DNA of 64,000 bases from Dokdonella_A ginsengisoli (GCF_042652785.1 NZ_JBHSHD010000010.1:868001-932000); one strand, 5' to 3'; numbered from the stretch's first letter, positions 36,358 through 45,471 are shown. Made by a program: numbers and translations. Notes: generated from the letters alone by a model not told the origin.

Positions 36358-39300
36358 GCCGGTTCTCCCTCCGCAGATCCGACCGGAGGCGTGCCGTTGT
36401 GGGAAGTGCGGCCATGGACGGCCGCTTCCTGACTCTCGCGATCAGGGACGAGCGCACGAGCGGCGTGACGGCGCCCGCGTTCGACGTACCAGGCGTCGCC
36501 GCGCCGGTCGAGCAGATCGTAGACGACCGGGATCACGACCAGGGTCAGCAGGGTCGATACGGCCAGGCCGCCGATCACCGTCAGCGCCATCGGCGCGCGC
36601 ACCTCGGCGCCTTCGCCGACGCCGATCGCCAGCGGCGAGAAGCCGATCAGCGTGCACAGCGTCGTCATCACGATCGGGCGCAGGCGCGATTCGGCGCCCT
36701 GCGCCAGTGCCTCGCGCTTCGGCACCCCGGCCTCGCGCAGCTGGTTGACGCGGTCGATCAGCACGATCGCGTTCTTCACCACGATGCCGACCAGCATGAT
36801 CAGGCCGATGAACACCACCACCGAGATCGCCGAACCGCTGAGCTTGAGCGCGAGGATCGCACCGACCGCGGCCAGCGGGATCGAGAACATGATGACGAAC
36901 GGATGCAGCAGCGATTCGAACTGCGAGGCCATCACCAGGTAGACCAGGAAGATCGCCAGGCCCAGCGCGAACAGCAGCGACTGCACCGAGGAATCCAGCT
37001 CCTCGCTCTGGCCGCCGATGCGCGTCTTCACGCCGGCGGCGAGCGGATGCTGTGCGATCAGGTCCTGCACCTCCGCCACCGCGCTGGAGAGATCGCCGTA
37101 GCGCAGGTTCGACGAGACGATCGCCACGCGCTCCTGGCTGACGCGATGGATCTCGCTCGGCCCTTCGCTGGCGAGGACCTCGGCCACCGCCGACAGGCGG
37201 ATCGGCGTGTCGTTGCTCGACTGCGCGGTCTCGCTCGCCGCCGTCGTGGAACCGGAGGCGGCGCTCGACGACGACCCGCTGCCGGAGGTGCTGCCGCTGC
37301 CCGATGCCGCTCCGGCCGCCGGCACGTAGCCGACGACCAGGTTGCGGATGTCGTCGACGCTGCCGCGGTCGGACGCACGCGCGCGCACCAGCACGTCGAT
37401 CTTGCGGTCGCGGAACTCGTAGCGCGTGGCCACCTCGCCCTTGACCTTGCGCACGAGCCGGTCGGCGATGTCGCGCGTGGTCAGGCCGAGCGCGGCGGCG
37501 CGGTCCTGGTCGAAGCGCACCTGGATTTCCGGATAGCCGCCCTCGACGGTCGACTTGACGTCGGTGAAGCGCGGCGAGGCCTTCATCAGGTCGGCCAGGC
37601 GCTGGCCGCCCTTGGCCAGCGCGTCGAGATCGTAGCCGCGGATCTCGATCTCCAGCGGCGCGGAGAAACTGAACAGCTGCGGCCGCGCGAACTTCATGCT
37701 GGCGTCGGCGCGCGTCATGCCGGCGCGCAGCCGTTCGGTCTCGGCCGCCTCGATCGCCTTGCTGCCGCCGTCCGTCAGCGCGATCGACAGCCGCGCGATG
37801 TTCTCGCCCGATTCGGTCGGGTTGGCGTCCAGGCGCGTGCCCGCGCCGGCGACGCCGTAGATCGAGGCGACGCCGGGATCCTTGGCGTGGCGCTCGGAAA
37901 TCTGCGCGACGAGCTTGTCGGTCTCGGCCAGCGGCGTGCCCGGCGGCAGCGTCACGGTCATGTCGAAGCGGCCCTGGGCGAGCTGCGGAATCAGGTCGAG
38001 GCCGAGCGTGGGCAGCAGGGTCAGCGTCGCCGCCAGCGCGACGGCCGAAAAGCCGAGCACGCGCCAGGGATGCTCCAGCGCCTTCGGCAGCGAGCGATGG
38101 TAGAAGGCGGCGGCGCGGTCGTACGGCCAGATCACGAAGCGGCCGACGAAACGCAGGATCCGCCCGAACACCAGGCCGCACACGCGCGCCACGACCGCCA
38201 CCAGCACACCGAACGCACGCGGCAGCGTGTGGCCGAAGAATTCGCCGAGCGCGCGCGCGCCGATCGCCAGGGCGCGCAGCACGCGGTTGGACGGCAGCGC
38301 ACGCGGCGGTGTGACCGGCTCGTCGCGGTACGCCAGCGGCGAACGGCCCTTCAGCGAGGCCAGCATCGGGATCAAGGTCATCGACACGACCAGCGACACC
38401 AGCATGGCGAAGGTGATCGTCAGCGCCTGGTCGCGGAACAGCTGGCCGGCGATGCCCTGCACGAACACCAGCGGGAAGAACACCGCCACCGTGGTCAGGG
38501 TCGACGCCGTCACCGCCATGCCGACTTCCGCGGTGCCGCGCACCGCGGCTTCGAGGATCGGCACGCCTTTCTCGCGCAGGCGCGCGATGTTCTCCAGCAC
38601 GACGATCGAGTCGTCGACGACCATGCCGGTGGCGAGCGCCAGGCCGCCGAGCGACATCACGTTCAGCGACAGGTGCAGCTGCCCCATGAAGAAGAACGTG
38701 GCGATCAGCGACACCGGCAGCGACAGCGAGATGATGAAGGTGCTCCACGAGTCGCCGAGGAAGAAGAAGATGATCAGGATCGCGAGCACGCCGCCGAGCA
38801 GCGCGTCGAACTTGACCTCGCTGAGCGCGTGCTCGATGAAGATCGACTGGTCCTCGATCGTGGTCAGCGTGGCGCTGTTGGGCAGGGTGTCCTTCAGCTT
38901 GGCCAGCTGCGCCTTGACCGCGGTCGCAACGCTGACCGTATTGGCGTCGCCTTCCTTGTAGATCGCAAGCTCGATCGCCTCGCGGCCGTCGATGCGCACG
39001 ATGCCCTCGCGCTCCTTGTAGCCCTGGTGCACCTCGGCGACGTCCTTCAGGCGGATCGGCACGTTGCCGTCGACCTTGATCAGCAGCTCGCGCATCTCGT
39101 CGAGCGTCTTGAACTGGTTGATCGTGCGCACCAGGAAGCGCTGGCTGGCCTCCTCGATGCGGCCGCCGGAGGCGTTCACGTTCTCGTTCTTCAGGCGCGT
39201 GATGACGTCGTTGATGTCGATGCCGAGCCGCGCCAGCTTCTGCTGGTCGATCGAGACGTCGATCTCGTCCTCGAGACCGCCGCCGACCTTGACCGCGGCG

Positions 39301-39818
39301 ACGCCGGCGACCGGCTCGATGCGCTTCTTCAGGTCGTCGTCGGCGAAACGGCGCAGTTGCTTCAGCTGCGCCTCGGTGGTGTCGCCCTGCGCGGTCAGGC
39401 CGAGCCGGATGATCGGATCGGTCGATGGATTGAAGCGCAGCAGCAGCGGCTTCTTCGCCTCCAGCGGCAGCTGCAGGGTGTCGAGCTTGTCGCGCACCTC
39501 GAGGCTGGCCATGTCCATGTCGGTGCCCCAGGCGAACTCGAGCACGACGTCGGACTGGCCGGTGCGCGACACCGAATGCACCTTGCGCACGTTCTTGACC
39601 ACGCCGACGGCCTCCTCGACCGGCTGGCTGATCAGGTTCTCGATCTCCAGCGGCGCGGCGCCCTCGTACTCGGTGCGCACGGTCAGCGTCGGATAGGACA
39701 GGTCCGGCAGCAGGTTGACCTTCAGGCCGGACAGTCCGATCAGGCCGAACAGCACCATCGTCAAGGTGAGCATGCCGATGGTGACCCGCCGGCGCGTGGC
39801 CAGCTCGGGGAGGCTCAT
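36354..39818 (-). CDS. RND efflux permease with long insert and repeat-derived tail
   Basis: 1154 residues, about 100 longer than usual. The RND core is clear (LATRRRVTIGMLTLTMVLFG, LGGLALATGMVVDDSIVVLEN). Extra material lies in three places. A hydrophobic and basic stretch of about 80 residues precedes TM7 (roughly 490-575). A Ser/Gly-rich insert of about 40 residues lies in the second periplasmic loop (roughly 832-870, GSGSTSGSGSSSS). The last 20 or so residues are encoded by a REP-like repeat (ALVPDRESQEAAVHGR). It is the middle gene of a three-gene operon and overlaps both neighbours by 4 bases. Confidence 0.92.
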   Translation of the reverse strand: MSLPELATRRRVTIGMLTLTMVLFGLIGLSGLKVNLLPDLSYPTLTVRTEYEGAAPLEIENLISQPVEEAVGVVKNVRKVHSVSRTGQSDVVLEFAWGTDMDMASLEVRDKLDTLQLPLEAKKPLLLRFNPSTDPIIRLGLTAQGDTTEAQLKQLRRFADDDLKKRIEPVAGVAAVKVGGGLEDEIDVSIDQQKLARLGIDINDVITRLKNENVNASGGRIEEASQRFLVRTINQFKTLDEMRELLIKVDGNVPIRLKDVAEVHQGYKEREGIVRIDGREAIELAIYKEGDANTVSVATAVKAQLAKLKDTLPNSATLTTIEDQSIFIEHALSEVKFDALLGGVLAILIIFFFLGDSWSTFIISLSLPVSLIATFFFMGQLHLSLNVMSLGGLALATGMVVDDSIVVLENIARLREKGVPILEAAVRGTAEVGMAVTASTLTTVAVFFPLVFVQGIAGQLFRDQALTITFAMLVSLVVSMTLIPMLASLKGRSPLAYRDEPVTPPRALPSNRVLRALAIGARALGEFFGHTLPRAFGVLVAVVARVCGLVFGRILRFVGRFVIWPYDRAAAFYHRSLPKALEHPWRVLGFSAVALAATLTLLPTLGLDLIPQLAQGRFDMTVTLPPGTPLAETDKLVAQISERHAKDPGVASIYGVAGAGTRLDANPTESGENIARLSIALTDGGSKAIEAAETERLRAGMTRADASMKFARPQLFSFSAPLEIEIRGYDLDALAKGGQRLADLMKASPRFTDVKSTVEGGYPEIQVRFDQDRAAALGLTTRDIADRLVRKVKGEVATRYEFRDRKIDVLVRARASDRGSVDDIRNLVVGYVPAAGAASGSGSTSGSGSSSSAASGSTTAASETAQSSNDTPIRLSAVAEVLASEGPSEIHRVSQERVAIVSSNLRYGDLSSAVAEVQDLIAQHPLAAGVKTRIGGQSEELDSSVQSLLFALGLAIFLVYLVMASQFESLLHPFVIMFSIPLAAVGAILALKLSGSAISVVVFIGLIMLVGIVVKNAIVLIDRVNQLREAGVPKREALAQGAESRLRPIVMTTLCTLIGFSPLAIGVGEGAEVRAPMALTVIGGLAVSTLLTLVVIPVVYDLLDRRGDAWYVERGRRHAARALVPDRESQEAAVHGRTSHNGTPPVGSAEGEPA
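36404..36456. repeat. REP-like element, family 2 (copy 2, inside a coding region)
   Basis: Contains AAGTGCGGCCATGGACGGCC followed by GCTT and TCTCGCGATCAGGGACGA. The core GCGGCC/GGCCGC forms a 6-bp stem. It matches the copy at 30616 read on the opposite strand. It lies within the 3' end of the RND permease gene and encodes part of its C-terminal tail. Confidence 0.78.
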
Positions 39819-41041
39819 GCGGCTTTTCCGGGCTGCGTGTTGGACGCCACGGCGGGCTGGTTGGCTTCGTCGAGCACGTGCACCTCGGTGCCGTCACGGA
39901 CCGCGTTGCGGCCGATGGTGATGACGCGCTCGCCGTCCTTGAGGCCGTCACGGACTTCGACGCGATCGCCTTCGACGTAGCCGGTCTTGACGATGCGGCG
40001 CTTGGCGACGAACAGCGGCACTTCCGGCTTGGCCTGCTCGGATGCGACCGCCTCGCCGGGCTTGCCCTTCTTCGCCTCGGGCTTGTCCGACTTCGGCTTG
40101 GGCGGCGCCGGCTCGATAATGAAGACCGAGCTTTCGCCGTCCTCCTCGACCAGTGCCGTGCGCGGCACCACCAGCGCGTCGTGGCGCTGGTCGTAGGCGA
40201 CCTCGATGCGGCCGAACATGCCCGGCTTGAGCGTGCCGCTCTCGTCGCGGAACTGGCAGGTGGCGCGGAACGTGCCGCTGGCCGCGTCCACCACCGGCGC
40301 GATGCGCGCGATCGACCCGGCGAAGCTCTTTCCGCCGAGCGCGTCGACGCGCATCTGCACCGGCTGTCCGGTCTTGAGCGTGTCCAGGTCGCGCTCGGGC
40401 ACGTTCAGCACGGCCTCGAGCGGATCCAGATCGACGACCTGGAACAGGTTCTGGTTGGTCTGCACGAGGTTGCCGATCTTGATCGAGCGCTTGGCGATGA
40501 CGCCTGCGATCGGCGCGACGATGCGCGTATAGGAAAGGTCCAGCTGCGCCCCGGCGACCACCGCCTTCTGCATCTCGAGGTCGAACTTGTCGCGGTCGTA
40601 GTCCGCGCGCGGCGTGATCTTCAGCGCCAGGCCCTTCTCCGCCTTGTCATAGGCCGCCTGCGCCTTCTTCAGGGTGGCGTCGGACTGCGCCAGCTTGTTG
40701 CGCGCGGTGTCGTCGTCGAGCGTCGCGAGCAGTTGGCCTTTCTCGACGCGCTGTCCCTCCTCGACCAGGATCTTCAGCACGATGCCGGTGGTCTTCGCCA
40801 CCACCTGGGCGTCGCCGACCGCCTCCAGCGTGGCGGTGCCCGAGTAGTTGGCGGTGACCGACTGGTGCTTCGCCGCGGCGACTTCGACCGGGATCGCGGT
40901 CTGCGCGTTCGCGCCGGCGTCCTTGCCTGGACCGCCGCCGCCGCAGGCGGCCAGGGAAACGGCCACGGCAGCGGCGAGGACGGACCAGCGGGCACGGCGA
41001 ACCGCCCAGCGAAGGGAACTTGGCATGCGAGTCGGAAGCAT
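39815..41041 (-). CDS. RND efflux periplasmic adaptor lipoprotein
   Basis: 408 residues. A signal peptide with lipobox (SLAACGGGG) anchors it in the membrane. The lipoyl halves (VVAKTTGIVLKILVEEGQRV and RIVAPIAGVIAKRSIKIGN) flank a helical hairpin, followed by beta-barrel and membrane-proximal domains. A charged Lys/Pro/Ala-rich loop (about residues 310-340) is unusual. It is the first gene of the operon with two permeases. The ATG at 41041 has AGGA 9 bases upstream; an ATG at 41026 would give a shorter signal peptide and cannot be excluded. Confidence 0.92.
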   Translation of the reverse strand: MLPTRMPSSLRWAVRRARWSVLAAAVAVSLAACGGGGPGKDAGANAQTAIPVEVAAAKHQSVTANYSGTATLEAVGDAQVVAKTTGIVLKILVEEGQRVEKGQLLATLDDDTARNKLAQSDATLKKAQAAYDKAEKGLALKITPRADYDRDKFDLEMQKAVVAGAQLDLSYTRIVAPIAGVIAKRSIKIGNLVQTNQNLFQVVDLDPLEAVLNVPERDLDTLKTGQPVQMRVDALGGKSFAGSIARIAPVVDAASGTFRATCQFRDESGTLKPGMFGRIEVAYDQRHDALVVPRTALVEEDGESSVFIIEPAPPKPKSDKPEAKKGKPGEAVASEQAKPEVPLFVAKRRIVKTGYVEGDRVEVRDGLKDGERVITIGRNAVRDGTEVHVLDEANQPAVASNTQPGKAA

Positions 41042-41075
41042 AGGACGAGGTCCTGAGGGGGATTGATATGGTGTT

Positions 41076-41105
41076 ATACTAAACTACATCACTATCCATG
41101 TGCAA
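41076..41105 (-). promoter_or_regulatory. Candidate sigma-70 promoter for the efflux operon
   Basis: On the minus strand TTGCAC and TAGTAT are 18 bases apart, in a locally AT-rich patch. The ATG of the adaptor is about 35 bases downstream. Confidence 0.45.
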
Positions 41106-41374
41106 CTGCCGCATTCAACGCGGAAGTCACGGGGGCTGAAAGCTGCCGCTGGCCGGATCGCTCTCCCAGGACACGATCCGGTGCATCGAGGTTGCAGGCG
41201 GAAGCTTGATCGTCCTCGCGAGAGAAATCGTGAGCCGGTAGTCACGAGCCGGCGCCCCGCAATGGATGCGCGAGGCGCGCAAAAGGTTGCGGCAATTTGT
41301 CGCCAACCGGCCACGCGGCGCGATCGCCGGCCTCGCGTGCGCGCGGACCCGGTCCGAAATTCTTAACGACACGT

Positions 41375-41380
41375 TATACT
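41375..41380 (+). promoter_or_regulatory. Candidate -10 element for the cytochrome pair
   Basis: TATACT lies 39 bases before the ATG at 41420. No good -35 hexamer is visible at 16-18 bases, so an activator may be needed. Confidence 0.45.
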
Positions 41381-41419
41381 CGCCGGGTTTTACGTCCGCG
41401 CGATCAACCCGGTACCGAC

Positions 41420-41743
41420 ATGACCCGAGCCTCCTTGCTGGCCCTCGCCCTGCTGACTTTCTCGCTGCCCTGCGCCGCCGCTGCCGAAAAGGGCGACGCC
41501 GCCGCCGGCAAGACCAAGGTCTACACCTGCTCCGGCTGTCACGGCATCACCGGCTGGAAGAACGCCTACCCGAACTACCACGTGCCGAAGATCACCGGCC
41601 AGAACTACGACTACCTGGTCACCGCGCTCAGTTCCTACAAGAAGGGCGAGCGTTCGCATCCGACCATGCGCGCGCAGGGCGAAAGCCTGTCCGAGCAGGA
41701 CATCCGCGACATCTCCGCCTACCTTTCCAGCATCACGCCCTGA
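41420..41743 (+). CDS. Small periplasmic cytochrome c
   Basis: 107 residues: signal peptide (about 1-22, ending AAAAEKGD), one heme motif CSGCH, and a segment PKITGQNYDYLVTALSSYK typical of cytochrome c553/c4 half-domains. Met in HPTMRAQ is a likely sixth ligand. It pairs with the similar cytochrome gene 29 bases downstream. Together they look like the two halves of a c4-type diheme protein encoded as separate genes. Confidence 0.9.
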   Translation: MTRASLLALALLTFSLPCAAAAEKGDAAAGKTKVYTCSGCHGITGWKNAYPNYHVPKITGQNYDYLVTALSSYKKGERSHPTMRAQGESLSEQDIRDISAYLSSITP

Positions 41744-41772
41744 GTTCGGGCCGCACCGGAACAGTTCTCGAC

Positions 41773-42126
41773 ATGAAGCGCTATATCGCCCCGCTGTTGA
41801 CCACGTTCGTCTTCTCGGCCGGCGCCGCCACGGCCGCCACGCCGGACCTCGAAGCCGGCAAGGCCAAGGCCGTCGTCTGTCAGGCCTGCCACGGCGCCGA
41901 CGGCAATGCCGGCACCGATCCGCAGTACCCGCGCCTCGCCGGCCAGTACCGCGACTACCTCGCGCGCGCGCTGCACGAGTACAAGAAGGGCGAGCGCAAG
42001 AACCCGATCATGGCCGGCTTCGTCACGACCCTGTCGGACCAGGACATCGAGAACCTGGCGGCCTACTTCGCCAGCCTGCCGGGCAGCAAGCTCGGCGATC
42101 TGCACGGGCACGTGCAGGGCGAGTAA
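41773..42126 (+). CDS. Small periplasmic cytochrome c
   Basis: 117 residues: signal peptide (about 1-22, ending TAATPD), one heme motif CQACH, then PRLAGQYRDYLARALHEYK and a likely Met ligand in NPIMAGF. It is close in design to the preceding gene and in the same operon. Likely role: electron transfer to a terminal oxidase or peroxidase; the partner is not in the window. A strong terminator follows. Confidence 0.9.
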   Translation: MKRYIAPLLTTFVFSAGAATAATPDLEAGKAKAVVCQACHGADGNAGTDPQYPRLAGQYRDYLARALHEYKKGERKNPIMAGFVTTLSDQDIENLAAYFASLPGSKLGDLHGHVQGE

Positions 42127-42148
42127 GGTCGGGATTCGGGATTCGAAG

Positions 42149-42177
42149 AAAGGCCCGCAGAACTGGCGGGCCTTTTT
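42149..42177 (+). terminator. Rho-independent terminator after the cytochrome pair
   Basis: AAAGGCCCGC pairs with GCGGGCCTTT around a 7-base loop, followed by further T residues. With AAA on the other side it could also act for the convergent nfuA gene. Confidence 0.88.
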
Positions 42178-42207
42178 CGTTCCGGCGCATTGGATTCTTG
42201 GCGGCGC

Positions 42208-42810
42208 CTAGCCTCTCGCCGCCGCTTCCCGCCGCATGTACGGATGGGTGCCGCTGGCGTGATCGGTCGCGTCGGCGACGCCGGTCACTTCGGGGACCCG
42301 CTGCTTCAAGGTGCGCTCGACGCCGCCGCGCAGCGTCGCGTCGACCATGCCGCAGCCGTGACAGCCGCCGCCGAACTGCAGCACCACCACGCCTTCCGCC
42401 GTCACTTCGCGCAGCGAGACGCGGCCGCCGTGCGAGGCGAGCTGCGGGTTGATCTCCGACTCGATCACGTAGCGCACGCGCTCGACCACGCTCGCGTCTT
42501 CGCCCGGCACCGCGCCGCGCAGCGCCGGCGCGCGGATCGTCAGCTGCCCACCGGTCGGCGAGCGGTCGTAGTCGATCGTCGCGCCATCGAGGAACGGCAC
42601 GCTGGCCGCGTCGACGAACAGCGAGTAGCCCTCGCACTCGACCTCCCATTCGCTGCCGTCGCGATCGGACGGCTCGGAGAATTCGAGCTGACAGTCGCCG
42701 CGCGGGGTACCCGGCTCGATCGCGCGCAGGCCGATGCCCAGTCCGGGCGTCTCCTGCTGCTCGACCAGCTTGCGGAAGTGTTCCTGTGCGGCAGCGGAAA
42801 GCGAAATCAT
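42208..42810 (-). CDS. nfuA: Fe-S biogenesis protein NfuA
   Basis: 200 residues: an N-terminal degenerate A-type scaffold domain (about 1-95, ISLSAAAQEHFRKLVEQQ) and a C-terminal Nfu domain with Cys150 and Cys153 in GGGCHGCGMVDATL, which hold a [4Fe-4S] cluster between two subunits. It delivers clusters to target proteins, especially under oxidative or iron stress. Here it may help supply the many Fe-S proteins of the formate dehydrogenase and others. The ATG at 42810 matches the family start; the frame extends 9 codons further upstream to another ATG. Confidence 0.93.
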   Translation of the reverse strand: MISLSAAAQEHFRKLVEQQETPGLGIGLRAIEPGTPRGDCQLEFSEPSDRDGSEWEVECEGYSLFVDAASVPFLDGATIDYDRSPTGGQLTIRAPALRGAVPGEDASVVERVRYVIESEINPQLASHGGRVSLREVTAEGVVVLQFGGGCHGCGMVDATLRGGVERTLKQRVPEVTGVADATDHASGTHPYMRREAAARG

Positions 42811-42953
42811 GGAAGGCTCTGATTCTCGTGAAAGCATGCTCGTCGAAGCGTGCGGGCGGAATGTCCGCCGTCAATACAGCACCAGTTTAGTCCTGAATCG
42901 ACCCTGCGTCATCCGCGGCTATACTTCGCGTCTTCCCGCACCGGATTCAAGCG

Positions 42954-43301
42954 ATGACCGACCTCGCCTCGCTGCGCACGCAGCACTGCCAGCCGCGCAA
43001 GGGCAAGGACGCCGGCCTGTCGGCGGACGACGTCCGCAACACACTGGCCGCCCTGCCCGGCTGGACGGCCGACGCGAACGGCACGCAGATCACCAAAGAA
43101 TTCCGCTTCGCCGACTATTTCCGCACCATGGCCTTCGTCAACGCAGTCGCCTCGATCGCGCATCGCGAGGACCATCACCCCGATCTGGAAGTCCACTACG
43201 ACCGCTGCGTGGTGCGCTATTCCACGCACGACGTCGGCGGTCTTTCCTTGAACGACCTGATCTGCGCGGCGAAGGTCGAGGACCTGCGCGTTCCGGACTG
43301 A
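42954..43301 (+). CDS. phhB: 4a-hydroxytetrahydrobiopterin dehydratase
   Basis: 115 residues with the pterin dehydratase signature REDHHPDLEVHYDRC (His74, His75 and His81) and His92 in YSTHDVGGL. It dehydrates 4a-hydroxytetrahydrobiopterin to recycle the cofactor of phenylalanine hydroxylase. That hydroxylase is not in the window, so the gene stands alone. Length and motifs are those of the PCD/DCoH family. Confidence 0.95.
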   Translation: MTDLASLRTQHCQPRKGKDAGLSADDVRNTLAALPGWTADANGTQITKEFRFADYFRTMAFVNAVASIAHREDHHPDLEVHYDRCVVRYSTHDVGGLSLNDLICAAKVEDLRVPD

Positions 43302-43310
43302 GCCGCCGCC

Positions 43311-44012
43311 TCAGCCGCAGCGCGCAACCGCGTCCGGGATCGCATCCGGCGCGTCGATCGTCAGCACGCGCGGGTGGCCGCTCTCGACGCCGTGCTCCAG
43401 CTCGTGCGCCCAGGTCACGTGATAGGGCATGTGCACGCCCCAGCCGCCCAGTTCGATCACCGGCTCGACATCCGAACGCAGCGAATTGCCGACCATCGCG
43501 AAGCGCATCGCCTGCGTGCCGCATTCGGCGATCACGCGCGCGTAACTGCGCGCATCCTTCTCCGACACGATCTCGATGCGCTCGAACAGGTCGCCCAGTC
43601 CGCACTGGGCGACCTTGCGCTCCTGGTGGAACAGGTCGCCCTTGGTGATCAGCACGACGCGATGCTTCGCGGCGACGGCCTCGACCGCGGCGCGGATGCC
43701 CGGCAGCAGTTCCACCGGATGCTCGAGTATGTTCTTGCCGAGCACGACGATGCGGTGGATGTCGCCGGCCGAGATCGCGCCGTTGGTCAGCTCGATCGCC
43801 GCTTCGATCATCGACAGGGTCATGCTCTTGGCGCCGTAGCCGAACAGCGCGAGGTTGCGCCGTTCCGCCGCGTGCAGCCGGCTGCGCACCTGGGCGTCGC
43901 CGGTGTCGATCCAGGCGCCGAGGATGCGCTCGAATTCCGCTCCCGCGTGCTGGTAGTAACCCTCGCTGTGCCATAGCGTGTCGTCGCCGTCGAAACCCAC
44001 CAGCTCGATCAT
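43311..44012 (-). CDS. HAD-superfamily hydrolase
   Basis: 233 residues with the HAD motifs: FDGDDTLW (nucleophile Asp8, acid Asp10), LITKGD and MVGNSLRSDVEP. The cap is helical. It is probably a small-molecule phosphatase; a phosphoglycolate or nucleotide substrate cannot be distinguished. The start at 44012 has a GAAGGA site and overlaps the stop of the upstream MocR-type gene by 4 bases, so the two are coupled. Confidence 0.9.
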   Translation of the reverse strand: MIELVGFDGDDTLWHSEGYYQHAGAEFERILGAWIDTGDAQVRSRLHAAERRNLALFGYGAKSMTLSMIEAAIELTNGAISAGDIHRIVVLGKNILEHPVELLPGIRAAVEAVAAKHRVVLITKGDLFHQERKVAQCGLGDLFERIEIVSEKDARSYARVIAECGTQAMRFAMVGNSLRSDVEPVIELGGWGVHMPYHVTWAHELEHGVESGHPRVLTIDAPDAIPDAVARCG

Positions 44013-45427
44013 TTCCTTCGCCTCAGTCGATCCGCCGTCGCGCCGAGCGCGCGCAGCGCCTGCTCCATTTTCGCATCCCAGCGCAGGCCGCAGCTCAGCC
44101 GCAGGTGATGCCGGTAGTCGTCGCGGTTGGAGAACAGGTGCCCCGGCAGGGTGCCGATGCCCTGCCCGAGTGCGGCCTCGAACAGCGCGCCGCCCTCCAC
44201 TCCGTCCGCCAGTTCCAGCCACAGCGCCATGCCCCCGGCCGGTTCGCTCACGCGCGTGCCGGCCGGCCAGTGCCGGGCGATGGCTTCGCGCCAGCGCTGC
44301 GCGTTGGCCGAAAGCTCGCGGCGCAGGCGGCGCAGCGGCCGGTCGACGTCGTGGTGCGCCAGGTAGTCGGCGATCGCCAGCTGCGGCAGGCTCGCCGTGG
44401 CCACGCTCGAAAAGCACTTCGCGCGCAGCAGTTCGCCGGTCCAGTGCGGACCGAGCGCCCAGCCGACACGCAGGCCGGGCGCGAGCGTCTTGGAGAACGA
44501 ACCGCAGGTGATCACGCCGCCCTTGCGGTCGAACTTGCGCAGCGGCGGCGGCCGCTCGCCGGAATACGCCAGCTCGCCGTAGAGGTCGTCCTCGATCAGC
44601 ACCACGCCGCGCGCCGCGCAGGCGGCGACCACCGCCTGCTTGTCCGCCTCGCCGGTCAGGCTGCCCACCGGGTTGTTGAAGTTCGGCACCAGCACGGCGG
44701 CGCGCACGTCGTGACGCGCGAGCAGCGCGTCGAGCTGCGCGGCGTCGATGCCGGTACCGACGCGGTTGGGCACTTCGACCACGCGCAGGCCGAGCGCGGC
44801 GACCGCCTGCAGCAGGCCGTAGTAGGTCGGTGTTTCCAGCAGCACGACGTCGCCCGACCGCGTGACGCTGCGCAGGGCCAGACTGATCGCTTCCATCGCA
44901 CCGGCGGTTACCACGATCTCGTCCGGATCGACGTCCACACCGCACTGCGCGTAGCGCCGCGCGATCTGCAGGCGCAGGTCGGGATGTCCCTGCGGCGCGG
45001 CGTAGCGCAAGGCCTCGTCGCGATGGCGCCGCATCGTGCGCGCGACCGCCGCGGCGATGCCGGCCGCCGGCAGCAGGTCGAGCGCGGGTGTGGCCGCGTG
45101 CAGCGGCAGCAGATCCGAGCGCGTCAGCACGTCGAGCACGCCGAGCAGCGCCGGATTGCGCATCGGACGCGGCGCGCGTACTGCCGGGCGCGACGCGGCG
45201 CCGGACAGCGGCGGCGCCGTGCTGCGCACGTAGTAGCCGGAGCGCGGACGCGCCTCGACCAGGCCTTCGCGTTCGAGCTGCACGTAGGCCTCCACCGCGG
45301 TCGCCAGGCTCACCTGCTGCTGCCGCCCGACCCGGCGCAGCGAAGGCAGCCGTTCGCCGGCACGCAGCACGCCGCGGCGGATCTGTCCGCGCAGGGACTC
45401 GGCGACTCTTTCGTAGAGCAGGCTCAT
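44009..45427 (-). CDS. MocR-type regulator (GntR helix-turn-helix fused to aminotransferase domain)
   Basis: 472 residues: a GntR winged helix (about 1-75, LPSLRRVGRQQQVSLATAVE) and a class I aminotransferase-like domain (about 110-465) with the pyridoxal-phosphate lysine in SFSKTLAPGLRVGW. Such proteins regulate transport or metabolism of amines and vitamin B6 compounds, binding PLP as effector. It is divergent from an EamA-family exporter gene 96 bases away, which is its likely target. Direct repeats of ATCTGTA lie between them. The ATG at 45427 begins the conserved N-terminal helix. Confidence 0.92.
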   Translation of the reverse strand: MSLLYERVAESLRGQIRRGVLRAGERLPSLRRVGRQQQVSLATAVEAYVQLEREGLVEARPRSGYYVRSTAPPLSGAASRPAVRAPRPMRNPALLGVLDVLTRSDLLPLHAATPALDLLPAAGIAAAVARTMRRHRDEALRYAAPQGHPDLRLQIARRYAQCGVDVDPDEIVVTAGAMEAISLALRSVTRSGDVVLLETPTYYGLLQAVAALGLRVVEVPNRVGTGIDAAQLDALLARHDVRAAVLVPNFNNPVGSLTGEADKQAVVAACAARGVVLIEDDLYGELAYSGERPPPLRKFDRKGGVITCGSFSKTLAPGLRVGWALGPHWTGELLRAKCFSSVATASLPQLAIADYLAHHDVDRPLRRLRRELSANAQRWREAIARHWPAGTRVSEPAGGMALWLELADGVEGGALFEAALGQGIGTLPGHLFSNRDDYRHHLRLSCGLRWDAKMEQALRALGATADRLRRRK

Positions 45428-45433
45428 GCGGAA

Positions 45434-45471
45434 ATCTGTACTGGTGTTCTTTGATGATAACTGCATCTGTA
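45434..45471. promoter_or_regulatory. Direct repeats, possible MocR operator
   Basis: ATCTGTA occurs twice, at 45434-45440 and 45465-45471, 31 bases apart (about three helical turns), in the divergent region between the MocR-type and EamA genes. MocR regulators often bind direct repeats on one DNA face. Confidence 0.5.

Larger units (their letters stand above)
41042..41419. other. Divergent intergenic region of 378 bases
   Basis: Separates the leftward efflux operon from the rightward cytochrome pair. It holds a candidate promoter on each strand near its edges (41076-41105 minus, 41375-41380 plus). The middle (about 41110-41360) shows no credible gene, RNA or repeat; the short frames there do not look like coding sequence. 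Confidence 0.6.

Noticed and set aside
36399..39980. 1193-residue plus-strand frame opposite the RND permease
   Set aside because: Low-complexity Arg/Gln/His/Asp composition typical of antisense GC-rich frames; no start signal and no family resemblance.
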